From the NCBI GenBank assembly GCA_946800325.1, contig OX326957.1:1426001-1490000 (forward strand): DNA of 64,000 nt, written 5' to 3'. The translations under genes were made by a program, and so were the position numbers. Source of the stretch: Luzula sylvatica (taxonomy: Eukaryota > Streptophyta > Magnoliopsida > Poales > Juncaceae). Shown here piece after piece: positions 46,253-59,204 of the stretch (position 1 is the stretch's first letter; the number at the start of each line of letters is the position of its first letter). A model generated the notes under the pieces. That model was not told the origin of the DNA. It did not search any database and worked only from the letters and a program-made list of their open reading frames with translations.

Positions 46253-47671
46253 TTCAATGGAAAAGAGATCAATCCTGCAAGATATCCAAGCCACTTATAA
46301 CGCGCCACATCAGCATCTAAATGTCGTGGCATTGTTTGGCTCGCTTATTCTTGTAGACCATTTTCAGCTGATTATTTCACCAATAAAAGATTTAAATCAG
46401 CATTGTCAGTTGTCAGTGCAATTATAGGCACTACCTTGCAATCCCCTCCCATCAATTTGGTCATAAAAGTTTGCAAATACTGTAACCTGTGTAGCGAGTC
46501 ATGAATATGTGTAATTTGATTCCTTGCAAATTGCAATGAATATCACAATTAAAATATATACAAGATTATTGTGTTTAGTTCAGTGTGCTCATTATCATTT
46601 GACTTCCCTAACTCCCATCCTTATCAAGTAAGTAAATTGTTCATGTGAAGATAATTTTGTGTCCATGTATGTGGCTTAAATTTAAAAAAAAAAAAAAATA
46701 CCCTTTTATGCTTGTCTATAACAATAATGCATTATAATATATATGTTATCGATTTACAGATCAATAAATTTTTAAAATCACGTAAGTGAAAACAATAATA
46801 TTTTCTTTTTAACCAACGTTTTTTCGTATTTCTTATCTTTTCAACTTGTTTTGCAAAAAAAAAAAACACACCTCTAGTAATCATGACATTCACAACTCAA
46901 ATACGAACATGACAAATTATAATTTTAAAATATTGTTAACTAGTTCATGCTGATATCAATATAAACTGACTAATCGATTATATTTCAACTCAACCTTTTT
47001 ATTGATCTACTAATAATAATAATATAATATTATTTGGTTGTTTTTATCAATTAAGATAATTTTGTAAATAAGTCATATTTGGATACATAAATAACTTCAA
47101 CCTAATACAAAGATTATATTTGTCTCTCGAACAAATCTACCAACCGAAAAACTCCTTGTGTTTCATACATTACTAACATGTCCTCGAGACTATGCCTTGT
47201 CTTGTCCACAAAAATATTACTTTTGATTACTTCATTTTATTTCAAAATAAAAATATTACCATAAAAATTTTACTTTCGAAATAACATGCAAATTAAAATA
47301 CTAAACTAAACATAAAATCATAGTTTTGAATCTTTTGATACGTTTCTCCAGCTAAAATTGACTCACTACAATAACTTACGAAAATATTTGTGTGAAAAAT
47401 TATGACATAACCAAATTAATACAAATGATTATGAACTCATAAAAGTAATCAATTTGACTAAGTATTATACATGATAAAATAAAAAATAATGATATTATTC
47501 GAAATTATCTTCAAAACAAAATAAATTACAAAGAATCTCATGTATAAAATTGAAATACAACATTATTCCTGACACGCCATATTCAATCAATAATATTATT
47601 ATTATTTATAGCAAGTTATAAAAATTCCATCTTCAAAAATCTACTATGTCCTGAATACACTATAAATTAAA

Positions 47672-48536
47672 GGGAAATTTTCAAAAAATCCCCTATATTT
47701 TTTGGATATTCTAACAAACCTCCTATCTTTTTGGAAACTCCCAAAAAATTTCTCTACCAAGCTTTTATTTTCAAATACCCCCTATGAGGTTAAAATTAAC
47801 CATGGCCGGTGTTAAATTTTTTTTATGACCAAAATACCCTTTTTTTTACAAATGTAGTAATTAAAAAAATATTTTTGTTATTTGTATTAATTTTTAAAAA
47901 GTCTTAATTTTTTTTAGCTTATAATATTTTAATTTTTTTTTATCATATGTTATATTTATATAATCTTATATTCATACATTGTATATATTTAACTTTTATA
48001 TATTTTTTTTCCTGAAAAACTAACATAAAATAATAACAAGATGAACAACAATATTGAAATGACACCTTGCAAATATTTAAAAATTAAAATATCATGAAAC
48101 TATTAAAAAAATGCATAAAAGAAGAACGAAAATAAAAAAACTAGAAATTTAAAGAAATATTTTTCTGTCAATATATTTTCAAGGTGTTTATTTTATTATT
48201 ATATGATGTTAATTTTTATTGAATAATAAATGAAATATTAAAATTATACAAACACATCATTTAATAATTTTATTTTGTGAAATCACTATATGTTAAAAAA
48301 TAATTATGAATTTTCTTAAAACTAATAAAATTAATGAAAAATTAACAAAAATATACATATGAAAATAGAAGGGTATTTTAGTCATAATTTTTTTTAACAC
48401 CATTCATGGTTAATTTTAACCCCTATGGGGTATTGGAAAATAAAAGTTTGGTAGAGGAGTTTTTTTGGATTTTTCCAAAAAGATGGGAGATTTTTTAGAA
48501 TATCCAAAAAAGATAGGGGTTTTTTGAAAATTTTCC
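47672..48536. mobile_element. Mutator-type MITE with long inverted arms
   Basis: Ends GGGAAATTTTCAAAAAA and TTTTTTGAAAATTTTCC; flanks TAAATTAAA and TAATTTAAA differ by one base over 9 bp. The arms extend about 190 bp (AAATACCCCCTATGAGGTTA on the left, mirrored near 48415 on the right). The middle is AT-only. No ORF. Confidence 0.75.
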
Positions 48537-48959
48537 TAATTTAAATCATGTAAATTTCGTACTATATTTCTCATAAAATTAAAAATATATTATAATTTCT
48601 ATACTTATCTATTGGCTACACTATTGGCTACTAATGTCCATGACACAAAAGATAAAATAAAGCAAAAGGGTACAGAGCCCACTAAAACTAACTGTTAATA
48701 AAATGTTGTTGCATAATTGGACTGACGTGGCTACCCTTAAACAACTTCTTATAGTCCTTAATTAATTATTAAGTACATTATTATTTAATTTAATAATTTT
48801 AAGTCAATGACCAAACAAACCACGGACCACTATACTATACTGCTACTCTACTCTATTCTGCTCTGTTAGTGTTATTAGTGTTCTGTCCTTTTTTACTTTT
48901 TCATCATTATTTTAACCACTAAATTAATGGCATTGGCAGTATAATCCAGCAAAACCGAA

Positions 48960-49100
48960 TAGAATTGTTGGGCCATTTAATGCATTCATGAAATAGAGAG
49001 AGAGAGAGAAGAGAGAGAGAGAGGAAGAGAGGTTGACCGCAAGATTTAATGCAAAAGATGGCCAGCTTTTAATTCCTTGCAGGTTTGGTTTGGTTGGTCT

Positions 49101-49137
<37 letters not shown>

Positions 49138-49634
49138 GTGGGTTGGAATAAGATAGTTTCTTTTCGTATTTGAGTGATTTTCGGATCTTGGTTCGTGCCC
49201 CGTTTTCCATACAGCAAGAAAGATTGAAGCTTTGCTAGGTTCGGAATCTGGGTTTGGCCTGATTTCTTTTGATTTTTAGCATATTTTTCCTTTTGGGTTC
49301 TTTGATTTGAAACTATGTTAGAGGGATTTTAATCTGATTTAAGGAGAAAGGCTTCAGTCCAAGTTCTTTTTCTTTTTCGCCTGTAATCCTCTTTGTCTTA
49401 CTTTAATTTGAGTGTTTACCCTTTTCAAATTTGTTTTCATTTTAGAATATTTGCTTCTATATTTCGAATCCCTTTTTCCTCATCCCCAAGACCCCAAAAG
49501 CAAAAGCCGTCACAACAGTGCCAAAAAACCCTCATCTTCTTCTACACAATTTGAACGCAACCCAAAAATTCACTCACAAAATTTCTCTTTTAACAACATT
49601 TTCAATCTAAACCGAAGCTTTTGTTTCAATTCAA
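48960..49634 (+). promoter_or_regulatory. Leader/promoter of the PLP-protein gene with two GA microsatellites
   Basis: GA runs at about 48996-49031 and 49107-49134 precede a pyrimidine-rich leader. GA tracts at this position are common in plant core promoters and leaders. The start of transcription is not identified. Confidence 0.4.
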
Positions 49635-52122
49635 ATGCATATCTCAATATGGAAACCCTTATCCCATTGCGCAGCTATACTGCTCGACAAGAAACCTCAC
49701 CAGAATCACCAACGCCCATCTATACTCCGACGAATTCAAGAAGCCAAACTCCGTGAAGCTCTGGAAGAAGCATCTGAAAACGGCTACCTCTCTAAATCTC
49801 AAGATCCGGATCAGGATCCTGATCAAGACCAGTTACTCAGTCAATCTATAACTCGTTCTCGATCCCTTGCTCGTCTCCAAGCTCAAAAGGAATTTCTCAA
49901 ATCCACCGCTTTCTTCGCGGATAGGGTTTACCTCTCCCCCGAATCCATACCCATTCTAGCCCAAGCCCTCGAGAAATTCTTAACAATGTACCCGAAATAC
50001 CAATCGTCAGAAAATATCGACAAATTACGCTCCGATGAATACTCTCATCTCTCTGACGAGACCGCCAAGGTATGCTTAGACTATTGTGGATTCGGTCTCC
50101 TCCTTTTTACAAAATTACCAAAATTGGGAATCTACAGCCTTCTCAATTCGAGAATTCTCAACGGCTAATTTGAACAATCATGCCTTGTACGGCGGGCCCG
50201 AGCCCGGTACCGTCGAGTACGACATTAAATCTCGCATAATGGATTATTTAAATATACCCGAAAATGAGTATGGACTTGTTTTCACGGTTAGTAGAGGCTC
50301 GGCTTTCAAACTACTCGCAGAATGTTACCCGTTTCAAACCAACAAGAAATTGTTGACCATGTTTGACCACGAAAGTCAATCGGTCAATTGGATGGTAAAT
50401 TGTGCGAAATCCAAGGGCGCAAAGGTAAATAGTGCCGTTTTCAAATGGCCCACATTGAGACTCTCTACAACCGAGTTGCGAAAACACATAACGAAAAAGA
50501 AACGCAGAAAGAAGGATCCTCCTAGTGGCTTATTCGTATTTCCGGTACAATCTAGGGTTACAGGCGCGAAATACTCGTACCAGTGGATGGCCTTGGCGCA
50601 ACAAAACGGGTGGCACGTTTTATTGGATGCGGGTGCATTGGGTCCTAAAGACATGGATTCGCTCGGTTTATCCCTTTTTCGTCCTGATTTTATCATTACT
50701 TCTTTTTATCGGATTTTCGGGTCCGATCCAACCGGTTTTGGATGTTTATTGATTAAAAAATCCGTTATGGGGAGCTTACAAAACCCTAAAGATTGTTCGG
50801 GTTCAGGAATGGTACGACTCGAACAGGTATTTCCTCAATACTTAAGCGATTCAATGGACGGGCTCGATGAATTATCCGGTCTCGAAGAAGAAATAGTGAT
50901 TCCGAATTTTAACGGGTCGGGTTCTGTTTCAGAAACTAAACCCGGATCCGGATTGCCGGCCTTTTCGGGTGCTTATTCTTCTTCTCAAGTCAGAGAAGTA
51001 TTCGAATCTGAAATGAGCGGAGGAAGAGATAGTAGCTCTGACAAGGACGGTACGAGCACGATTTTCGAGGAAACTGAGAGCGTTATCTCAATGGGAGAAA
51101 TTATGAGGAGTCCTGTTTTCAGCGAAGACGGGTCTTCAGAAAACTCGTTTTGGGTCGATTTGGGTTCGAGTCCGAATCGGGCAGACCCGGATCCGACCCA
51201 TTTGGGTCAGGGGCGAAAAGGTAAATTCGGGTCTCCGTTCTCCCCTTCTTGGTTGAAAAGAAAAAGTAATGGCAGTAAAAAGGTATCGAAAAGCCCTCTT
51301 TATGATGGTTACGTGGTCTCTTTTGACGAGGCCGTTTTATCTGCTTCTCATGAAAACGGTACCGATTTGGAGAATCTCTGTGAAATTCAAGAGGAAAATG
51401 AGATTCAAATTCAAATTAAAACGGGTCAAAAGGAGAGTGCTATTAGGAGAGAGACTGAAGGGGAATTTAGGCTTTTGGGGAGGAGAGAGGCTCCTAGGGT
51501 TTCGATTAATTTAGATGAAGATGAAGGAGAAGAAGAAGAAGAAGTGTTTGTTCATTTCATTGAAGATCGTGATCGTGGTCATGATGATGTCATCATGAGC
51601 GAGGATTTGGATGGTTTGGATGAATCGGGAAGGAGAGAGCCTGAGATTATATGTAGACACATTGACCATATTGATCAAATGGGTCTTAATCGTACCAGTC
51701 TCAGGCTTCGGTACCTGGTAAACTGGCTCGTCACTTCTTTATTACAACTAAGAATTGATGAAAATACCGCTTTGGTTTGCATATACGGACCCAAAATCAA
51801 GTACGAGAGAGGATCCGCTGTGGCATTTAATGTTAAAGATTGCGGTAACGGGTCTAGCGGGTCGTTCGTCAAACCCGAAACCGTTTTGAGATTGGCGGAG
51901 AAGAGCGGGATTTGTTTAGGGATTGGGATTCTTAGCAATATAAAAGCGGTGGACCCCACAAGCGGGAAGAGTTTGAGTATGAAAGAAGAGGTCGTGACTG
52001 CCTCGCTAGGGTTTCTCACGAATTTTGAAGACGTGTATAAAATGTGGGGTTTTGTTGCAAAGTTTCTAGAACCTTCTTTTGTGGAGAATGATTGTTTGGA
52101 TGGGGTAGGATTGGAGAATTAG
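49635..52122 (+). pseudogene. MOCOS-like PLP-dependent transferase with a frameshift (At2g23520/At4g37100 type)
   Basis: Molybdenum-cofactor-sulfurase-like class V aminotransferase fold; cellular role unknown. Frame 1 (49635 on) gives MHISIWKPLSHCAAILLDKK...REALEEASENGYL...TMYPKYQSSENIDKLRSDEYSHL...VCLDYCGFGL. At about 50097-50101 the homology moves to another frame (SFLQNYQNWES...NHALYGGPEPGTVEYDIK) and continues uninterrupted to 52122 (ends VENDCLDGVGLEN). Relatives, as I recall them, read GLFS here, so two bases appear lost; no GT-AG intron explains it. At the usual PLP-lysine position (SFYKxFG) this protein has Arg (SFYRIFGSDPTGFG). Everything else is intact, so either a sequence error or a very recent inactivation. 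About 828 residues in total across the two frames. Confidence 0.82.
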
Positions 52123-52777
52123 GGTTTTAGCGATTTGTTTATTTTGTAGTTTTTTTTGAGGATTTTGTAGATTTTTTTGTGAAAGTATGGGGGCTTCTTT
52201 GCTTAATTGTTTGCAAAACGAGCTCGGTGTGGTGTGTGTGGAGCGGAGAAGGAATTATTTATGTGGATTGCTTTTGAGAATTTTTGTTGTTGTGTTGGTT
52301 AACTGAATTTCTAACTTTTTTTTTTTGATATGTTTATTGTTGTGTTGATATTAGCTTAAATTTTTTTTGTAAGTGAACCCTAATCCTAAACCCTTTTTTT
52401 GCGATAAATTTTAGACTAAAAAATTCTTCAACTCGAATATTGGGTTGTTGAAATAGAACTGTTACCCTTTTCCGATTTGTTTGAATCAACCAAAATTTTA
52501 ATTTTAAATTGTTGGGTCCCCTCAAAAATTGAGAAGAGCCCTCCAAAAATTAGAGTATGCTACTTAAATGTGGAGAACACACGGTATTCTTTAGTAAAAG
52601 GCGAAAGAATAGTTCGCTTTGTGTGCACCACGCAGCTCCATGGTTTTGAGCAGTCGTATCTGGTTGTTATTTATAGGGAGCTCTCTGAGAATGATGCTTC
52701 AGTGAAGAGACGGTGGGATTAATAAATGTAGCTTAACCATTCCGGACCGCTCCAGCAATTTAGTTTGAAGTTGGGCC
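52123..52777. other. 3' flank of the PLP-protein gene
   Basis: Untranslated tail and intergenic DNA. No further gene supported. Confidence 0.35.
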
Positions 52778-53525
52778 TAGGGCTGGCAAAAAAAGCTCGG
52801 CTCGAACGTTCGTTCGAGTTCGGCTCGAAGATCGTTCGAAAATAGCTCGTTCGAAAATTGGCTCGATTTTTTCGAGCCGAGCCGAGCCAGCTCGAGCCAA
52901 CTTCGAGCCGAGCTCGAGCTGAGTGTTGTTCGGCTCGCGAGCTAGCTCGGTTCGAACAATTTTGCACATATACCCTGAAAAATAATTTAATTCCCATTTG
53001 ATACAGCCCAAGTCAAGCGGAAGCCCAAGCCCAAGTTTTTATCTCTGCTCTTCCTTCCTCTCGCTCCCAGAGTCCCGCCCGCCAAGCTCCAAATCCAAGT
53101 CCAACCCTATCTCCGCTCTTCCTTCCTCTCGCTCGAGCCTAGCAGCAGCCGCGACTCCGAAACCCTAGCAGCAGCCGCGACTCCTCCGCCGATCTGGTTT
53201 CCTGCTCTTTCTCTTCTGGTTGCGGTTTCCTTCCTGCTCGAGCCAACTTCCTGCTCTTTCTGGTTGCGACTCCGCCGCGACTCCGAAACCCTAGCAGCTC
53301 GAGCCAACTTCCTGCTCTTTCTCTTCTGGTTGCGATCTGGTTTCTCTTCTGGTTCGAGCCGGATCGAGCCGAGCCGATCTAGCTCGAGATTTTTTCGAGT
53401 CGAGCTCGAGCCGGCCATTCGAGCTCGAACCCCTCCTACGAGTCGAGCCGAGCTGGCTCGAACGAGCCTCGAGCCGAGCTCGAGCTGACCTGTGTTCGGC
53501 TCGGCTCGGTAAATTGCCAGCCCTA
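52778..53525. mobile_element. hAT-like element with GCTCGAGC-rich ends and 8-bp TSD
   Basis: Ends TAGGGCTGGCAA and TTGCCAGCCCTA, flanked by the exact 8-bp repeat GTTGGGCC (52770-52777, 53526-53533). Subterminal blocks are dense in GGCTCGAAC/GAGCCGAGC. The interior (53010-53340) is unusually GC-rich, with duplicated pieces (AAACCCTAGCAGCAGCCGCG; GAGCCAACTTCCTGCTCTTT) that look like captured host leader sequence. Long ORFs on both strands here are by-products of the repeats. Confidence 0.85.
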
Positions 53526-56500
53526 GTTGGGCCAATGTAATTATCCTCTCAAAAATATTATCCTTGTATAGGCCTTTTTTTTTTTTTCAAAAATATTACT
53601 CATTTTGTTATAAATTTACATTTACATGTAAATTGTAAAAATATATACTATATTATAATTATTATTATTAATTTATATAATGTTTTATTGTTTTGTCACG
53701 CAAAGTCAAAATATTTTAATATTGTAGACATAATATATTTGTTTCTAATAATACATTTTAGTTTAGGGCATATATTTTTATCTTATTTTAAAACAATTAT
53801 TTTTTTATTGCAAATAATTTTTTAATCATTAAATTACACATAATGCAGTCTGATCTCATTCATTGAATATATATTTGATTATATTTGTTGACTTGTATAT
53901 TTGATTAATTGTCATATTAACTCCTGTTTTTATTTTACACTTTGATTTTGATCCGCGATTATCATAAATTTTAATCATTAAATTGTATTTGATTATCTCG
54001 AGTTTTTTTATAACAATTTGTGTGTCGTAGTTTCAACTTTCAATCATTAGATTGAGTGATGTAATTTGATATCATGAACTGATTATATATTTGATTTTAT
54101 TAACTTTTATATTTCTATGTGTAATATTATTATTTTATAAAATATTTGATGTCATCATCGGTTAATTGCCGTTTCAACCATACTCTCAATCCATCATGAA
54201 CAGATCTTTTTCTCAAGTTAACAAATATGTTTTGTTTTGAAATATTTTAAGTAGCAAAAAAAACTGAATCACCAAAATTTGTAATAATTATTTTCGAGAA
54301 ATTAGTAACAATTAATAACAACAATTACAGGTAATAATTGTTGTCAATCATTAATTTTCAAATCAACACTATATTAAATGAATATACATTTAGTTGAATG
54401 AGTTTATTAACATAATTAATTTTCAACTTAATAAAATCAACGTACACACAATTAATACATAATTTTCATCAATTCATAAATTACAAAAGTTTATAATTAT
54501 ATTAGCCACTAATTAACAATTTTTATTTGGAAGATTTGGGACCATATTTAAATTAAAAGAAGTCATTATCTTGCATATTAGGACTATTTTGAAATAACAC
54601 ATAATTAATCATCAAGCTAGTTAATTAGGAATCTCGAATTTTGTTGCTGATCAGGACTATTTAAATTAACACTTTTCAATTTATACATGGTAAATAATCT
54701 GTGTTGCACAGATACGCCGATACGACGATATGGCGACGCGTATCGGATACGGCGATACGACAATTTAACATATGATTTATGATGCAATACATATACGATG
54801 ATACATGCAAATTTGGTTTTTTGAAGTATCCGCGCAACATAACTAATTGATGAATCCATTCTTATTATTAAAAATTCATAACATTTACTAATTCATACTA
54901 GATACATGTTGATGGGCAAAATAACCTCATGCAAATCACTTCAGAATCCAATTAATCTGTTAATTACTTCCTAATTAACAAAAAAAACTGATACAAATTA
55001 ATCCATAAATATACAAATTAATTAATAAATATACAAAATTTTCCAGTTATCATAAAAATCCAATTAAAAGATTAATCTAATACAAATCAATTAATTAATA
55101 AAACATATCAAAAATTGCTTTCCATTTTTAATTAATTGCAAAAAATAGATTTCTAATTTTCTATAATTGACAGATAATTACAAGACATATTAGGTAATTC
55201 ATATAATCAATTCATATCAATTAAATCAGTCGAAAACAATCAATTAAATCGGATCCAGTGTGCAATTAAAACATATTTGTGTGCATACGGGAAAACAGTC
55301 GAGAAAATAATAGTATTATGCATTCATTCAGTCCAACCAATCCAAACATATTTCAGTCAATTAAATCAATCCAAACAATTCAGATATAGTGTGCGTACAA
55401 GTCGAAACAGTCTTGAAAAATCTGATTTGAAAATAAATTAAAAAAAAAAAACAAATATGAAAACAGTCCAGTATGTGCTAGGAAAAAAGAAGGTTCGTGC
55501 TAAGAAGACAATACGCCGAAGAAATATAAGCCGAAAGAAGGGTAGAAACTAGGAATGTTAGGGTGAATTTTAGCAAATAAAAAAATGAAAGGGCATTTTA
55601 GTCATTTATAATTATAATTACGACTATCAATTAAATTAAACACATATTAAACTTTGATTAATTCATCAAAACTAACGGTGAGATAATGATGAGGACAAAT
55701 TTGACATATATTTATGTTTTAAGTGGATAAATTTGAAACATATCGAACTTAGAGGGATGTGATATTTGTCATTTTATGAGGACAAATTTAATATTTTCGC
55801 TTATAGGGATGTACAAGAAATTATCTAGAGACATGGATCGTCTAATACATTTCATGAGTATGCATTATAAATACACGTCATCAATAAAAACACATCACGT
55901 GGCAGTATGCATTACAATTCCACAAAATTTAATCAAAATTTAAAAACTCAAGCGGCACGTGTTGCTCTTCTATTGATGACGTGTACATGGAATGATGGAA
56001 GTATCTTTTCCCACAATCTTAAATCTTATAAAATTATAATATTATAACTCAAATTCAAATATAAATTATAAAATGAACATAAATATTATACTTAAAATTG
56101 TCAAGTCCCGATAAATATTAAATTCGATACTAGAATTTAGTAAGTAATACACCAAAGTCGAAGTCCACAAAACACAATACATCAAAGTGTGAAAAATATA
56201 GAGATTAGTACATATTTATATTTCGATAACATAATAAATCAACAAAGACATCATTTACACGCGTAATCAATTCTAAGTTCAAATGATCAACAAATAACTT
56301 CTTATGAACAGACCCGGTTTGGCCATATGGTCCATAAGGCCACTCAATTTAAAAAGCCTCGAAAATTTATTACATAGTAAATAAATATCTATAAATAAAT
56401 TTCTGATAAATATCCAGCTCAGCGAGCCCAAATAGAAAGAAAGAAAAAACTAAAATCTGTGCACAATCCAGGAGAGGGCACGCGAGCAGGACCCACCCGC

Positions 56501-56623
56501 AGGAGAGTGCAAAGGAGTCGCACCCACCCATTGAGACGTGCCGACGACTGGCAGTCGTTTTCTACCCACTTCCACTGGCTCACGGTCGTTTTCTACCCAC
56601 TTCCACTGGCAGTCGTTTTCTAC
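53526..56623. other. AT-rich intergenic DNA
   Basis: No supported gene. Holds the hAT-like fragment at 54699-54842. 56530-56620 has tandem copies of CGTTTTCTACCCACTTCCAC next to the Mutator-like insertion. Confidence 0.4.
54699..54842. mobile_element. hAT-like MITE, family copy 3, internally deleted
   Basis: The left end CTGTGTTGCACAGATACG and right end GTATCCGCGCAACATAA have the family ends of 41271-41735 and are only 144 bp apart. No TSD is recognisable. Confidence 0.6.
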
Positions 56624-57012
56624 GGGAGGGGAGTTGGTCCGATGGGCATGGGACCAGATCACATCCATGCACAATTCTAGCCATTCGATCCCATCAAGAT
56701 AAATTTTGATGATATATCATTAAACAGGAATTTAACTTCCGTTTGTATACTCTCCGTTAGTAAACAAAAATAGAAGGAAGATCTTCTCCTTCATCCTTCA
56801 TGTGAAACAATGGAAAATCATGTTTCCATCAATACAGAGGTGGGATACCGTCGTACCGAAAGTATTTCAAGACACGGAGAGATTACCTTCTTCCTCCGGG
56901 TTTCTCTCGCACTCCATCCTATTCTCTGCTATTAGTTGTTTCGACTGCTCTCACTTTACCTTTCTTTTCTCCTCAATTTTCGCAGCCCCGTTAATTCTTC
57001 ACACCGGCAACG

Positions 57013-57807
57013 ATGTCGAGAAATGACACGGTCATGGACTCTTCTTCACCGGCTTTATCATCCAACCCTATTTTCATAAATGATGAACATGTTCCCCTTT
57101 CATCTTCTTCGAATGATCTTCATGGCTTTGGTATGTAAATTGTTCGACGAAATGTCTTTACAAAATTCTGACTTTTATAAGTATTTTCTTGAACAAACTT
57201 GTATCATTGATTAAATTAATTGTGAACAAACTTTGGTACCTACATATATGCATATGATTTTGTTTGAATTAGATTGATGATCAAACTTTGGGTCAGAATA
57301 TAGACAGATTTGTGTCTATATATTATTACTGGTATCAAATTTCGAAGTATTCCTGGTGTTATTGTTTTATGTGCCTATAGTAGATACCAGATTAAGTTTG
57401 TTTTCAAAATAATCTAATGCATTTTGAAGAATTTTAAACAATCTAATAATACGAATTCATCAAATTTAATTTAATTTCTCGAACAAACTTGTATCGTTTG
57501 ATTAAATTAATTGTCAGTATATAGTTAGAAATTAGATTTGAATATTCAAACTTAATACGGTATAAAATGAATTGCAAAGTTTGGTACCTACATAGTGTTG
57601 TGTCATTTTTAATAGTATGAGTTATAATAATTTTATTTTTTTCCATGTACAGAAAAATTCGAAATTAATGTGACGAATTCAAAAAATACACCCGAGTTCA
57701 AAAAACCTAATATCGGCATGGAGTATTCTACCACGGATGCGGCTTACGATTTTTATAACAATTACGCGTGTCATGTTGGATTTAGCATTCAAATAAAATT
57801 AATGTGA
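57013..57807 (+). pseudogene. Truncated FAR1-domain transposase (FAR1/MURA type)
   Basis: Two exons, 57013-57130 and 57653-57807 (GT-AG, phase +1), encode 90 residues. There is a Ser-rich N terminus, then KPNIGMEYSTTDAAYDFYNNYACHVGFSIQI, the opening of the FAR1 DNA-binding domain shared by FHY3/FAR1 proteins and Mutator transposases. A TGA follows 4 codons later (KLM then stop), and the zinc-binding rest, the transposase core and SWIM domain are absent. The breakpoint repeats ATTAATGTGACGAA, which also occurs at 57663, suggesting a repeat-mediated deletion. Its position inside Mutator ends indicates the element's own transposase. Confidence 0.75.
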
Positions 57808-58988
57808 CGAACTCGTTAAATTTGTGGACAATTTAAAGTCATTGTGTGTTTCTTGTAGTCTACATGCGCAAGTATGAATGTTATGAACTTAGAATAAGTC
57901 GTCATTAATGATGATTGTTACAATGATATTATATTATATTAAAACTAGAATTAGAATATGCTTACATTGAGGCAAAACATTATGAAGGAGTACAAAGATA
58001 ACAAAAAATATATAAACAACACATATAAACAAAATCACGTAAACAAAATCATATAAACAATACATGTAAATAATGCATAATTGGTATACAAAAATTAAAT
58101 AGAATCAACAAAACCATATGAACAATAAACAAGAACATATATAATCAAATATTGTTTGTAATCCACTTTTCTCTATACATTTCTTCCCAACACAAGATTT
58201 CTCTACTTCAATTATATATGTCAAACTAAAATAACCAAAAAAAAAAAATTAATTGATTATATAAAAAGTCCCATAAATTAAATTAATTAACTGAATTGCT
58301 TACTAATTGCCTTTATTAGGAAGAAATGAGTGATTTTTTGCTAAGAGGTCCCTTGATCACCGAAATAAATTCAGCCAGAATCGTTGTATTTGAAACATAT
58401 CGAAAATGAATTTTTGACCAAACCGCCCCTCGATAGAAAACTGGGTACCTATATTTTGCCTAGTCTGAGTCCGAGATGGTGACAACATGGTAAATGACGA
58501 CTCGTACTCGACTCCGACGGGTTTTATGGTTCCAATGTATTTTTCCTCCATAATATCATTTGTGAAATTCAATTATTTTGGTTTGATAAGTGGTTTTGTT
58601 GATTGAATTGGATTGAAAGATTTCTGATTGATTTTGTTTGGTTGAACAAAAGAAGTGTGTACCCGATTACTGTGATAATCTAATCGAGTGCCACAAGAAA
58701 GGATGTGTTTGGGGTTCCTATGTCTATCCATGTGTAATGTGACCTGCATGATTATGGTTGATTATCGCATCGTATTAAGTGTTAATCGAATTGAATTCGA
58801 CATGCTCCAGAGCTAAATCGATTGAATTCGACGTCCTCCGGAGCCTAACTGAAGTTCAATCCAAAATACTGTTCGGAGTATAATTCAGTTTGAAATCACT
58901 GAATTTCAATCAAATTCCAAACACAGTAAACAAGAAGAATGAAAATCAAAAGGAAAAAGACAAGATTTAGATTACTACGGCTACTAAA
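57808..58988. other. Non-coding interior of the Mutator-like element
   Basis: No confident gene. 58357-58572 on the minus strand is open for 71 codons (MNFTNDIMEEKYIGTIKPVGVE...), but I recognise no family. 58030-58150 repeats ATAAACAAAATCA-type phrases. Confidence 0.35.
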
Positions 58989-59204
58989 TTAGGAGCTGCC
59001 TTTAGCATCGAGACTATCAAAAGAAGCCGCAGAAGAAGCAACAACCACTGAAGGATATCGTGAACTTTTGTTCTTACGATTTGATACAAGACTACCAAAA
59101 TTTATTGGCCCGGAGAAGGGGCAAGAGGGTTGTACGAAGAGGTAAGTACGACAGCATAGGAGCAGATCCCGTGGCGAGGAGGAGATGGCGACGACGGCAT
59201 GCAC
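58989..59204 (-). pseudogene. Possible captured fragment of a nuclear gene with transit-peptide-like N terminus
   Basis: 71 codons from MHAVVAISSSPRDLLLCC to FGSLVSNRKNKSSRYPSVVVASSAASFDSLDAKGSS, then stop. The Ser/Arg-rich, acid-poor start with a VVVASSAAS block resembles a chloroplast transit peptide. Base composition is clearly GC-richer than around it (58980-59420). It sits inside a Mutator-like element, as captured exons do. I do not recognise the gene, and it could be non-coding. Confidence 0.3.

Larger units (their letters stand above)
45083..47671. other. AT-rich intergenic DNA downstream of the TAF1C-like gene
   Basis: No supported gene. Contains the MITE relative at 45535-45822 and the short tandem duplication at 46165-46252. 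Confidence 0.4.

Noticed and set aside
53107..53535. A 142-codon Arg/Ser-rich minus-strand ORF, and overlapping ORFs at 52719-53011
   Set aside because: They are made of GAGCC/GGCTC repeats inside a TSD-defined hAT-like element; no protein family resemblance.
58357..58572. 71-codon minus-strand ORF (MNFTNDIMEEKYIGTIKPVG)
   Set aside because: Reads like possible protein, but there is no recognisable family, exon partner or promoter; kept only as a note within the element interior.
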